Under the pieces are notes generated by a model. It did no database searches and was not told where the DNA came from. It worked only from the letters and a program-made list of their open reading frames with translations. 64,000 bases of DNA from Ruminococcus sp. (lineage in GTDB: Bacteria; Bacillota; Clostridia; Oscillospirales; Ruminococcaceae). The DNA lies in the NCBI GenBank assembly GCA_014799805.1, contig JAAVHJ010000008.1, positions 22,788 through 86,787 of the forward strand, given 5' to 3'. The stretch's first letter is position 1; every line of letters starts with the position of its first letter. Below are positions 53,838-62,059 of the stretch, piece after piece. The translations under genes and the position numbers were made by a program.

Positions 53838-54719
53838 TTAAGCTGACGGGTTCACATGTACCATAATATGCTTTAATTTTGGAAATTCTTGCTCTACAGC
53901 ATTATGCACTTGTTCCGCAATTGCATGACTTTCAAATAAAGTCTTTGTGCCATCAACACTAATTTCAATATCTGCATAAATTCGATTGCCAAATACTCTT
54001 GTTTTTAATTCGTCAATGCCTAATACTTCATCATGTGTCAACACACAAGAACGAATTGCTTTTTCTGTCGTATCATCACAAGAATGGTCAACTAGTTTGT
54101 TAATCGCATCTATAAAAATATCATAAGACGCTTTTAAAATAAAAATACAAATGACTAAACTTGCAACAGATTCTAATACAGGATAGCCACATCTTGCCCC
54201 TACAATGCCGATGATTGCCCCAATGGAGGATAATGCGTCACTTCTATGATGCCAAGCGTCTGCCATTAATGCACCAGAATCTAATGCTTTTGCATAATGC
54301 CTTGTATACCAGAACATAGATTCTTTTGCCAAAATAGAAATAATTCCAGCTAGCATTGCTAATTTGTCAGGAATAACAAATTCTGTTGTATTCGCATGTA
54401 AAATTTGTTCTAAAGCGTCCCGTCCAATAAAACAGCCTGTGATTACTAAAATCACAGATAATACAATTGATGCAACACATTCTAAGCGTTCATGTCCATA
54501 AGGATGGTCACTGTCTGATTTTTTTGATGATAATTTCACGCCAATAATCACAATAATACTACTGAACACATCTGATGCAGAATGAAATCCATCACTAATC
54601 ATAGCAGAGGAATGTGCAATCACACCAGTCAATAATTTAAATAATGAAAGTAAAATATTTCCAATAATACTAACACTTGAAACTTTTACAGCAATTTTTT
54701 CTGATTGTTGAGTTGTCAT
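53838..54719 (-). CDS. cation diffusion facilitator, probably Ni/Co efflux
   Basis: 293 residues, six transmembrane helices and a cytoplasmic C-terminal domain. CDF metal sites: HSSAMISDGFHSASDV (helix II) and ADAWHHRSDALSS (helix V), with HPYGHERLE after helix II-III. The ATG chosen has GGAGGG upstream; the track start is ten codons earlier. Because a NiCo riboswitch with a terminator lies in its leader, nickel and cobalt are the most likely substrates. Confidence 0.93.
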   Translation of the reverse strand: MTTQQSEKIAVKVSSVSIIGNILLSLFKLLTGVIAHSSAMISDGFHSASDVFSSIIVIIGVKLSSKKSDSDHPYGHERLECVASIVLSVILVITGCFIGRDALEQILHANTTEFVIPDKLAMLAGIISILAKESMFWYTRHYAKALDSGALMADAWHHRSDALSSIGAIIGIVGARCGYPVLESVASLVICIFILKASYDIFIDAINKLVDHSCDDTTEKAIRSCVLTHDEVLGIDELKTRVFGNRIYADIEISVDGTKTLFESHAIAEQVHNAVEQEFPKLKHIMVHVNPSA

Positions 54720-54746
54720 AAAATACCCTCCTGTTATAAAAATATA

Positions 54747-54850
54747 CAAAAAACCGCAGGACAGTTACTAAAATTTCCTGTCCTGCGGTGCATTTACCGC
54801 TGTTGCCATGCAACCCGAATAGCATAAATACTATGCCTTCTGTTCAGATT
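54747..54850 (-). promoter_or_regulatory. NiCo (czcD) riboswitch with terminator
   Basis: The leader RNA begins CTGAACAG (54847-54840), then a stem GCATAGTA..TATGCTAT, then CGGGTTGCATGGCAACAGCGG, a hairpin, and CCGCAGGACAG (54788-54778). This follows the four-way-junction order of the NiCo class. The last strand is also the 5' arm of a perfect 11-bp terminator stem with 54764-54754 and a T-run, so metal binding should block termination and switch the efflux gene on. Confidence 0.85.
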
Positions 54851-54872
54851 ATGATTTAATTTTATTTATTCT

Positions 54873-54901
54873 ATTTTAACATATTTTTAAACATTTGTCA
54901 A
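54873..54901 (-). promoter_or_regulatory. promoter of the riboswitch-CDF transcript
   Basis: TTGACA (54896-54901) and TAAAAT (54873-54878), 17 bp apart. Confidence 0.82.
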
Positions 54902-54910
54902 GTGGTTTGC

Positions 54911-54939
54911 TTGACTTTTTTTATTTATCATGCTATAAT
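54911..54939 (+). promoter_or_regulatory. promoter of the plus-strand gene at 54980
   Basis: TTGACT (54911-54916) and TATAAT (54934-54939), 17 bp apart, back to back with the CDF promoter. Confidence 0.82.
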
Positions 54940-54979
54940 AATTTTAATAACAAAATCTAACATAGAAAGAAGAATCCTT

Positions 54980-55324
54980 ATGATTTTATACAGACCTGTA
55001 GGCACTGCTGAATTAGAATTAATCAGACAAAGCAATTATAAATCATTTCCGCCACGACTGCCAGAACAACCTATTTTTTATCCAGTTTTGAATCAAAAAT
55101 ATGCAGAAGAAATCGCTAAAAATTGGAATGTGAAAAGCACAAGCGACCATAAAGGCTATGTGACACAATTTGAAATTGATGATAGTTATTATGCAAAATT
55201 TCAAATTCAAACCGTTGGCAGAAATTATCATCAAGAATTATGGGTACCAGCTGAAGAACTTGAAAATTTTAATTCGCATATTGTCGGAATCATAAAAGTG
55301 ATTCAAGAATTTTCTCAGAAATAA
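54980..55324 (+). CDS. conserved small protein, ADP-ribosylation/crystallin J1-annotated type
   Basis: 114 residues. LYRPVGTAELELIRQSNYKSFPPRLPEQPIFYPVLN, a GYVTQFE strand and ELWVPAEELENFNSHIVG form a pattern common in gut bacteria and often labelled ADP-ribosylation/crystallin J1, though without the residues of a true ADP-ribosylglycohydrolase. The function is not known. I use the ATG at 54980 after AGAAAGAAG; the track start overlaps the promoter. Confidence 0.7.
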   Translation: MILYRPVGTAELELIRQSNYKSFPPRLPEQPIFYPVLNQKYAEEIAKNWNVKSTSDHKGYVTQFEIDDSYYAKFQIQTVGRNYHQELWVPAEELENFNSHIVGIIKVIQEFSQK

Positions 55325-55347
55325 GTGCTATCTATGTAAACAACAAA

Positions 55348-55371
55348 AAAAGACTGAAACATCAGTCTTTT
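55348..55371. terminator. bidirectional terminator, tRNA cluster end
   Basis: aaaagactga / tcagtctttt stem with a 4-base loop; a run of seven T follows on the minus strand after tRNA-Cys. Confidence 0.85.
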
Positions 55372-55383
55372 CTTGCTTTTCAG

Positions 55384-55454
55384 AGGCGCCACCCAGATTT
55401 GAACTGGGGATCAGGGTGTTGCAGACCCACGCCTTACCACTTGGCTATAGCGCC
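55384..55454 (-). tRNA. tRNA-Cys (GCA)
   Basis: Acceptor GGCGCTA / TGGCGCC, D-arm AGCCAAGTGGTAAGGC, anticodon loop TCTGCAAC with GCA, T-arm CCCAGTTCAAATCTGGG. The CCA end is not encoded. Confidence 0.96.
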
Positions 55455-55462
55455 GAAAAAAA

Positions 55463-55538
55463 TGGAGCGGATTACGAGGCTCGAACTCGCTACCTCCACC
55501 TTGGCAAGGTGGCGCTCTACCAGATGAGCTAAATCCGC
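55463..55538 (-). tRNA. tRNA-Gly (GCC)
   Basis: Acceptor GCGGATT / AATCCGC with encoded CCA, anticodon loop TTGCCAA with GCC, T-loop GTTCGAGCC. Confidence 0.96.
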
Positions 55539-55545
55539 AATTTTA

Positions 55546-55619
55546 CGACTCGAATGGGACTCGAACCCACGACCTCCGCCGTGACAGGGCGGCGTTCTAA
55601 CCAACTGAACTATCGAGCC
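55546..55619 (-). tRNA. tRNA-Asp (GTC)
   Basis: Acceptor GGCTCGA / TCGAGTC, anticodon loop CTGTCAC with GTC, T-arm GTGGGTTCGAGTCCCAT. CCA not encoded. Its synthetase aspS is at the left end of the window. Confidence 0.96.
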
Positions 55620-55623
55620 AACA

Positions 55624-55696
55624 TGGAAACTATAGGGCTCGAACCTATGACCCTCTGCTTGTAAGGCAGATGCTCTCCCAGCTGAGCTAAGCTTCC
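55624..55696 (-). tRNA. tRNA-Val (TAC)
   Basis: Acceptor GGAAGCT / AGTTTCC with one G.T pair, D-arm TAGCTCAGCTGGGAGAGC, anticodon loop CTTACAA with TAC, T-arm ATAGGTTCGAGCCCTAT. First of the four tRNAs. Confidence 0.96.
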
Positions 55697-55745
55697 ATAG
55701 TTTTTGATTTCTGTCTTTCAGGTGTTTTCCCCTGACTACTTTATT

Positions 55746-55774
55746 ATTATAGCACACTTTATTTGATTTGTCAA
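55746..55774 (-). promoter_or_regulatory. tRNA-operon promoter
   Basis: Perfect TTGACA (55769-55774) and TATAAT (55746-55751), 17 bp apart, about 50 bases before tRNA-Val. Confidence 0.95.
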
Positions 55775-55810
55775 GTGTTTTTTGAAAATTTTTTTGAAAA
55801 ATTTTCAAAA

Positions 55811-55842
55811 AAATATCGGCATTTAAAAAAACGCCGATATTT
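55811..55842 (-). terminator. terminator of the ABC permease operon
   Basis: aaatatcggc / gccgatattt, 10-bp stem 6 bases past the permease stop, with a T-rich stretch following on the minus strand. Confidence 0.85.
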
Positions 55843-55847
55843 TGGGG

Positions 55848-58800
55848 TTAATCCACAGATTTAAGAGATTCAGCCATGTTGATTTTTTCTAATTTCACTT
55901 CCATGAATAAATTCACGATGATATTAAATATAAAAGTAAGAATAATACTATAAATAAAACTCATAGGTAAGATTCTAATCTTAAATGAAACCATATCAAC
56001 AATAATTTGTGACATAATAAATTTATGCAAGAATACACCTAAAATTAATCCTACGATAATACCTAATGTTGTCAAGAAAATATTTTCACGCAACACATAA
56101 GCAGATGTTTCATTCTTGAAAAAGCCAAGTACTTTAATAGTAGCAATTTCCCGAATTCGTTCTGTGATATTAATATTAGTTAAATTATATAATACAATAA
56201 AGTCAAGTCCGCCTGCGGAAATAATGACTAATAAAACAACATATTTTAAACTGCCCATCATGTCAGACATACGGCTTTTTAAATCCTGCAATAAAGTAAT
56301 ATTTGTCACAGAATCATTGCCAGCAATTTCAGCAGATATTTGATATTGGTCAGCATTTTCAGGAAAATTCATATAAATTGTATTAAATTCAGGTGATTCA
56401 GAAAGTTGCTTCGTCATTGTTTCAGGCGTAATATAAATATAATTATAGACATGATTTTCAAAAATTCCTGTGACAGTCAAATGCAGTTCCTGCATATCTT
56501 CATTTCTAAGTGTAATCACATCACCCAAAGAAACATGATAACGTTCTGAAATGCTATTGCTGATAATTGCTTCATCAACAGACGGAAATGCAACAGATTC
56601 TTGCTGCAATGTATGAAAATTGATATATGCACTCATATCACCAAAAGGTGCAAGCAATGAAATGCTTTTTATTTTATCATCAGCTAGTAAATCCCATGAT
56701 GCTTGATGTAATAAAACATATTCTTGTGTTTGGGTATCAAGAATTTGTTCTAATTCTTTTGATAATTCTTCACCAGAATCTGTTTTCAGAACTGCTTCAG
56801 CATCTGCAACTAAAATTTCAGTATACTGCACATCAGCAAACCCTGCAATAGAATCATTTACGCCAAAACCTGTTAATAATAATGCAGTACAGCCGCTAAT
56901 TCCAACAATCATCATAAAAAATCTGCGTTTATATCTAAAAATATTACGAACAGAAACTTTATGTAAAAATTTTAATTTATCCCAAATAAACGGAATATAT
57001 TCTAAAAATACACGTTTTCCAGCTTTAGGAGCTTTTGGACGCATAAGCCCTGCAGAAGTTTCCGCAAGCTCATGATGACAAGAAATCCAAGTCGTTCCCA
57101 TAGAGCAAGCCAATGAAGCAATTAAAGAAGCCAGTGCTAATTGCCAATCAAATAAATAATGCATAGGAATTGGCATATACATTAATTCATAAGACATCCA
57201 GATAACTTGTGGAAAAACAACTGTTCCAACAAAATATCCTACAATACAGCCAATCAAAGATGCACTGCCAGAATAAACTAAAAATTTTCCCATAATAGAA
57301 AACTCTGAATAACCTAATGCTTTCAGTGTTCCGATTTGGGTACGTTGTTCTTCTATCATACGGCTCATTGTTGTCATACAAACAAGTGCAGCAACTAAAA
57401 TAAAAAATATCGGAAATATTTTTGCAATCTGTTCTACAATTTGGGAATCACTTTCAAAACACGCATAACTAATATTTGTATTTCTATCTAATACATAGCT
57501 ATCAGGTTTTTCAATATCTGCAATTTCTTGTTCAGCGTCTGCAATTTCCTGTTCAGCATCTGCAATTTTTTCATCAAATTCCTGTTTACCGTCCTGATAT
57601 TCTTTCTGTCCGTCAGCAAATTTCTGTTTGCCGTCTTCATATTCTGCCAAACCGTCCTGATATTTTTGCAAACCATCTTCATATTCTTGTTTACCGTCCT
57701 GATATTTTTTTAAACCATCTTGATATTCTTGCTTACCAGTTTCATATTCTTTTAAACCATCTTGATAAATTTTTTCGGCTTCTTGGTATGCTTCTAAACC
57801 GTCTTGATATTCTTGTTTTCCTGTTTCATAATCTGCAAGTCCCTGTTCATATTCTATTCTTCCGTCATCTAATTTTTTTTGTCCTTCTTCCAGAGATTGC
57901 CAACCAGCCGTAATTTCTTCTTGTTTTTCAGTGAGTAAAACCTGTTGTGCGTTCAGCTCCTGTAATCCAGTTTCTAATTGCGTTTTAGCAGATTCGATTT
58001 CTTTCCATGCAGAAGCAAGCTGTGCCTGTGTAGCTAAAAGCATTTGCTTTTGTTCTTCTGGCAAATATTCCCATGCTAATTCTGCTTGTGCAAACTGTGT
58101 ATCAAATGCCTGTTGATTGGCTAATAATTCAGATTCTTTGGCAGATAATTCTGCTTGAGACTGTTCTAATACAGCTCTTGCTTCTGTAAGTTGTTTTTGT
58201 CCAGTTTCTAATTGTGCTTGTCCTTCTTGTAATTGTTTCCGTGAGGAATCTAATTCTTGTTGTCCTGTGATTAATTCTTGTTCTGCTTCTTCCAGTTGTT
58301 TTTCTGCATTGTCAAGTTCTAATTTTGCATTTTCTAATTGTTCTTTTGCATTAGCAAGCTCTTGTTTTCCGTCTTGAATTTCCTGCTCTGCGTCATCAAG
58401 TTTTTTTTCAGCATTTGATAATTCTTTTTCAGCATTTTCAACTTCTTTTTTACCAGTATCCAGTTCTTTTTTTGCATTGTTTAATTCTTGTTCTGCATCG
58501 GAAAGCTTTTTTTCAGAATCAGATAATTCTTTTTCAGCGTCTTGTAATTCTTGTTCGCCCTCTTTTTGTTTGTCTTTGAGTTCCTGTTTTCCGTCATTTA
58601 ATTCTGATTCAGCGTCAGCAATAATTCTATCATAGCGATGATTTGCTTGCTGTTGTGTCAAATCCTCCCAAATAATATCTTTTTCACCCATAAAATTTTT
58701 ATATTTTTCAGAATAAATTTCCTCATTGCAATTAAATTTAATAAAAATTTCGCTATAATAATCTAAATCAAAATCTTCAGGCAAAATATATACAAATCCT

Positions 58801-59369
58801 GCAACACTACCGTTGCCTATTGAAGTTGTACCTCTTTCAAAATTCATATAATAAGAAGAATATGCTGTTCCAACCACTGTAAGTTGATGAAAATTTAACG
58901 AATCTATTGTATCTTGTGCATTTGAATTTGCAACAGTGATAACATCACCAACTTGTAAACCACTTGTTCCTGCATCAGCAAGACATTCACCAGAATTTTC
59001 AGGTAAACGTCCTGTTGCTAATTGAATTTGGTTGATATTTTTTGGCAAAGAATGTGTTTTAAACACATATTCTGTTTCACTAAATAAATATAATACATCA
59101 AGCGTATTAGAACCTTCTGCATAACATACATCAGATTGTTTTTGAAATTCTTGTACGTCCTGTTCTTCCCAGCCAAGCGTTGATAATAATCTATAATCAT
59201 AAAATTGATAATCTTGCCAAAATTGATTGACTGTATTCACCATAGCAGGGGTTGTAATTCTGACACCTGTGAAAAAGCCTACACCTAGGGCAATAATTGC
59301 TAAAATTGCAAAAAATCTTCCAAAAGACCCTTTTATTTCCCGTAAAGTTGTTTTATGCATTGCTTTCAT
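55848..59369 (-). CDS. FtsX/MacB-type ABC permease with giant coiled-coil insert
   Basis: About 1173 residues. One N-terminal membrane helix (about 20-42), a periplasm-side-type domain to about 245, then some 390 residues of continuous coiled coil (about 250-640) made of seven-residue units such as YQDGLKE and QELDNAE-like blocks, then an FtsX domain with three helices, a second outer domain and a last FtsX domain. The coiled coil is far longer than in common FtsX permeases and should reach deep into the cell wall. MacB-type complexes work as mechanotransmitters rather than as ordinary importers. It starts six bases after the ATPase stop behind GGTGATT. Confidence 0.9.
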   Translation of the reverse strand: MKAMHKTTLREIKGSFGRFFAILAIIALGVGFFTGVRITTPAMVNTVNQFWQDYQFYDYRLLSTLGWEEQDVQEFQKQSDVCYAEGSNTLDVLYLFSETEYVFKTHSLPKNINQIQLATGRLPENSGECLADAGTSGLQVGDVITVANSNAQDTIDSLNFHQLTVVGTAYSSYYMNFERGTTSIGNGSVAGFVYILPEDFDLDYYSEIFIKFNCNEEIYSEKYKNFMGEKDIIWEDLTQQQANHRYDRIIADAESELNDGKQELKDKQKEGEQELQDAEKELSDSEKKLSDAEQELNNAKKELDTGKKEVENAEKELSNAEKKLDDAEQEIQDGKQELANAKEQLENAKLELDNAEKQLEEAEQELITGQQELDSSRKQLQEGQAQLETGQKQLTEARAVLEQSQAELSAKESELLANQQAFDTQFAQAELAWEYLPEEQKQMLLATQAQLASAWKEIESAKTQLETGLQELNAQQVLLTEKQEEITAGWQSLEEGQKKLDDGRIEYEQGLADYETGKQEYQDGLEAYQEAEKIYQDGLKEYETGKQEYQDGLKKYQDGKQEYEDGLQKYQDGLAEYEDGKQKFADGQKEYQDGKQEFDEKIADAEQEIADAEQEIADIEKPDSYVLDRNTNISYACFESDSQIVEQIAKIFPIFFILVAALVCMTTMSRMIEEQRTQIGTLKALGYSEFSIMGKFLVYSGSASLIGCIVGYFVGTVVFPQVIWMSYELMYMPIPMHYLFDWQLALASLIASLACSMGTTWISCHHELAETSAGLMRPKAPKAGKRVFLEYIPFIWDKLKFLHKVSVRNIFRYKRRFFMMIVGISGCTALLLTGFGVNDSIAGFADVQYTEILVADAEAVLKTDSGEELSKELEQILDTQTQEYVLLHQASWDLLADDKIKSISLLAPFGDMSAYINFHTLQQESVAFPSVDEAIISNSISERYHVSLGDVITLRNEDMQELHLTVTGIFENHVYNYIYITPETMTKQLSESPEFNTIYMNFPENADQYQISAEIAGNDSVTNITLLQDLKSRMSDMMGSLKYVVLLVIISAGGLDFIVLYNLTNINITERIREIATIKVLGFFKNETSAYVLRENIFLTTLGIIVGLILGVFLHKFIMSQIIVDMVSFKIRILPMSFIYSIILTFIFNIIVNLFMEVKLEKINMAESLKSVD

Positions 59370-59374
59370 GATAA

Positions 59375-60079
59375 TCACCATTCAATTTCTGAAACATCAA
59401 TTATATTTTCATTACGGTACATGCTTTCTACCATGCCATTTCTAACAGTAATAATTCTATCTGCCATTGCAGATAACGCTTGGTTATGCGTAATCACAAT
59501 AACTGTCATACCAGTATTACGGCAAGTATCTTGCAATAATTTTAAAACAGCTTTTCCTGTATGATAATCTAACGCCCCTGTTGGTTCATCACAAAGTAAT
59601 AATTTGGGATTTTTTGCTAATGCTCTTGCAATGGCAACTCTTTGTTGTTCGCCACCTGATAGCTGTGCTGGAAAATTTTTCATTCTGTCTTTTAAACCAA
59701 CCTGTTCTAAAACTGTCTTTGCATCTAAGGGTTCACGACAAATTTGCGCTGCAAGTTCTACATTTTCTAATGCTGTTAGATTCTGTACCAAATTATAAAA
59801 CTGAAATACAAATCCAATATCATAACGTCTATAGGCTGTCAATTGCTTTTTATTTAAATGTGAAATTTCTGTGCCATCAAGCTTTGCACTTCCACTTGTG
59901 AGCGTATCCATACCACCAAGAATATTTAGTATTGTTGTTTTTCCTGCTCCAGACGCACCAACAATAACGCAAAATTCACCTTTTTCAACTTCAAAATTAA
60001 CATCACGCAATGCCTGTATTTCTACTTCTCCTGTGTGATATGTTTTCTTAACATGCTCAAATGTTACATATGCACTCAT
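59375..60079 (-). CDS. ABC ATPase of the FtsX-type permease
   Basis: 234 residues of LolD/MacB type. Walker [11 protein letters not shown]-loop [10 protein letters not shown], signature [15 protein letters not shown], Walker [13 protein letters not shown], switch His VITHNQ. It drives the permease encoded next. AAAGGAG precedes the ATG. Confidence 0.95.
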   Translation of the reverse strand: MSAYVTFEHVKKTYHTGEVEIQALRDVNFEVEKGEFCVIVGASGAGKTTILNILGGMDTLTSGSAKLDGTEISHLNKKQLTAYRRYDIGFVFQFYNLVQNLTALENVELAAQICREPLDAKTVLEQVGLKDRMKNFPAQLSGGEQQRVAIARALAKNPKLLLCDEPTGALDYHTGKAVLKLLQDTCRNTGMTVIVITHNQALSAMADRIITVRNGMVESMYRNENIIDVSEIEW

Positions 60080-60114
60080 GAAATTCTCCTTTCAAAATAT
60101 ACGATAATTATATT

Positions 60115-60143
60115 GTTATAACATATTTTACATGTAAATTCAA
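60115..60143 (-). promoter_or_regulatory. promoter of the ABC pair with palindromic operator candidate
   Basis: TTGAAT (60138-60143) and TATAAC (60115-60120), 17 bp apart. The perfect 12-bp palindrome tttacatgtaaa (60127-60138) fills the spacer between the boxes, the place where a repressor would block polymerase. Confidence 0.65.
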
Positions 60144-60214
60144 CAGGTTTCAAAAATTTTTTGCAAAATACTTTTTTAAAAATAGCTTTAAATTTAAATA
60201 AAGCAAGAAAATAA

Positions 60215-60248
60215 AAAAATAGTTCTGCACAAATTCAGAACTATTTTT
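60215..60248 (-). terminator. terminator of the intron-bearing gene
   Basis: aaaaatagttctg / cagaactattttt, 13-bp perfect stem with an 8-base loop, 38 bases past the stop at 60287, with T-run on the minus strand. Confidence 0.88.
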
Positions 60249-60286
60249 AAGCAAATTTTTACAGAAAACAACAAAATAAAATCTTA

Positions 60287-61555
60287 TCAATCATGTTTCA
60301 CACAGATTCTGGCAAGCATGACACGATGAATACTATAAAATTTTTCTTTACTAGTTAAAGAAATGCTGGGACTGTTGAATATCATTCTTGATGTTTTGTC
60401 AGATTGAAATACAATTCTGCAACATGTACTTATTTCATGATTTTCTTTGTCGTCTAGCATATTCCACTTACCATTATGACGGCTACAAAATATATTCAGC
60501 AATTTTTCTTCACTAAATGTTTCATTATAACACATTGTTGAACCTTGTACTGACCAATCTTCCCGTTCTTCTTTCAAAGTTGTCATATTGATTAAAATAG
60601 TAGCTTCATTGTCTGTACAATGCAATGAAATCTTCAATTTTTGTCGCTGTCGTGGTTCTTTACAGCAAAACACAATGCCAGATAAGATAGCCGCACAGAA
60701 TAATTTTTTATTTTCAAAAATAAAAAATTCTTTCTTATCAGATACAAATTCCGTTTCTGCATAATTGCCGAAAATATCTTTTACTGCCTCGTCAATTTCC
60801 TGCAATTCAGAATTTACATCAAATAGTGTTTTGTCTTCTGAATTATTTAATATTCTTTTGATATAAAATGGTCTATAAATTGGATATAAATTTCCTCTCA
60901 TCCTCATAAATGTCTCATCTTGTTCATACCAACCTTTTGCATGTTCATTTTTTTCAACTGTGTCCACTAATAATTTCATAGATTGTACCGCTTGAAGTAC
61001 ACTATTATCCAATGGTAAATTATCAGAATTTTCAACAACTGTTAATGTCACTGCTCTGAACTTATATTCTTTACTGCAAGTCATCTTACACTCTAAACAA
61101 TCACCTTTCCAATAAACTTGTTTTTTAATATTATCCGTTTTATTGCATTCACACTGATTCGCAACATCAATGCAGTCTTATCATGACAGACAGACCTCTC
61201 ATGCTTTCACATGAGCGTAGACTATATCTTCACCTATTTTTATTCAAAAACAGGGCAACATTTTTCTTCCGCCCTTCGCTTGCGGTTTTACTCTCCCTCA
61301 AGGAGATAGTCGTTGGGGGTCTTCCGTATCTTTTATTTTTTAAGACTTAGGACTTTCCCTGCTAAACACCCATTGTTACAGCCCTTAGCATCAATACAAA
61401 TTGACTTTTATTTCAGCTTAGACCATCTCACTATTTTTTCTGATTTCTCACCATTCAGCTTACTGTTTCCAATTACTGTTTAGGTCGTGAGCTTTAGGGA
61501 TTAAAAGCATTTAACGTTGAGTTTGCACCATTTTCATGATACAAAGGGTATTCAT
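60287..61555 (-). CDS. unknown protein, gene split by a group I intron
   Basis: The proposed exons are 61555-61539 and 61172-60287, joining to 300 codons. Exon 1 reads MNTLC plus two bases of the next codon; exon 2 continues IDVANQCECNKTDN... through the track ORF MTCSKEYKF to the stop. Unspliced, translation would end after 14 codons. The start ATG overlaps the TGA of the upstream 63-residue gene. The product is soluble, rich in Cys near the N-terminus (CECNK, DCLECKMTC). The middle (ENKKLFCAAILSGIVFCC, LKISLHCTDNEATILINM) has a faint look of a histidine-kinase ATPase fold, but I see no clear N, G1 or G2 boxes. No family recognised. If splicing were wrong, the frame would simply start at 61084. 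Confidence 0.7.
61173..61538 (-). ncRNA. group I self-splicing intron, ORF-less, 366 nt
   Basis: Read on the minus strand. P1: exon TTTGTAT pairs with intron GTGCAAA, ending in the required U.G wobble (61539 with 61528), extended by CAT/ATG and a GAAA loop. P10: the first three bases of exon 2 (CAT, 61172-61170) pair with the same ATG. P7: CAACGACTAT (R-like, stem GACTAT 61311-61306) with AAGATATAGTC (S-like, stem ATAGTC 61225-61220). A hairpin CTCCTTGAGGGAG follows the first P7 strand and CTCATGTGAAAGCATGAG (P9) follows the second. The intron ends in G. There is no homing-endonuclease or transposase ORF inside. The layout recalls the intron part of clostridial IStrons without the tnpB part. 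Confidence 0.82.
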
Positions 61556-61743
61556 TTCAATAAATTTATTAACTGCTTAGTTACCCAACAATTTTCTGGA
61601 ATTTTTAATAATTCTTGAATAAAATTCTCACCATCATAAGAACAATTCTTCCATGCACATTTCCAATTTTCATCAAAAATAAAAGCAAGATTTCCAGGTT
61701 CTTCGCAAAAACACCTTGCTATTCCTAAAGTTTCTGATTTCAT
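61552..61743 (-). CDS. unknown 63-residue protein
   Basis: Small soluble protein with several Cys and Trp (ARCFCEEPGN, NWKCAWKNCSYDGENF, ENCWVTKQL). The ATG at 61743 has AAAGGAG 7-8 nt upstream; the track start is 17 codons earlier. Its TGA overlaps the start of the intron-bearing gene (ATGA), so the two are co-transcribed and coupled. The form DENWKCAWKNCSYDG is like very small conserved gut Firmicute proteins, function unknown. Confidence 0.65.
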   Translation of the reverse strand: MKSETLGIARCFCEEPGNLAFIFDENWKCAWKNCSYDGENFIQELLKIPENCWVTKQLINLLK

Positions 61744-61801
61744 AAAAAATCTCCTTTCCGAATAATTATTTTTACTATTTTTTATGCTTTTCATTTATCT
61801 A

Positions 61802-61830
61802 ATTATACACCATTTCTATAATAAAGTAAA
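61802..61830 (-). promoter_or_regulatory. promoter ahead of the 63-residue gene
   Basis: TTTACT (61825-61830) and TATAAT (61802-61807), 17 bp apart. Confidence 0.7.
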
Positions 61831-61997
61831 GTCTTTTTTCAAAAAATTTTGATTATTAATTACGCTGGATAAAATTTGCTATTAAAAATTTCTGAATTTT
61901 ATTGTAAAAATTTCACAATTTTTTAGGCAAGTTTTTGTAGCAAAAGCAGATTTTTCAAATATGTGATAAAAAAAGCAATATTTTCTGTGAAAAACAC

Positions 61998-62026
61998 TTG
62001 CATTTTTTTTCAAATTGGTGTAAAAT
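61998..62026 (+). promoter_or_regulatory. gap promoter
   Basis: TTGCAT (61998-62003) and TAAAAT (62021-62026), 17 bp apart. Confidence 0.75.
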
Positions 62027-62059
62027 AGATATGTAAAAAAATTTAGGAGGTAATTTCCA

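Noticed and set aside
55434-55808. 124-residue ORF
   Set aside because: It runs through four clear tRNA genes; the protein is an artefact of open frames in structured RNA.
57476-57913. Plus-strand ORF rich in His, Leu and Phe opposite the ABC permease
   Set aside because: It is the complement of the coiled-coil repeat in the permease gene, with no start signal.
61085-61550. Degenerate insertion sequence or a dead gene between two ORFs
   Set aside because: No transposase frame or terminal inverted repeats; P1, P7, P9 and P10 pairings fit a group I intron, and the flanking frames join in phase.
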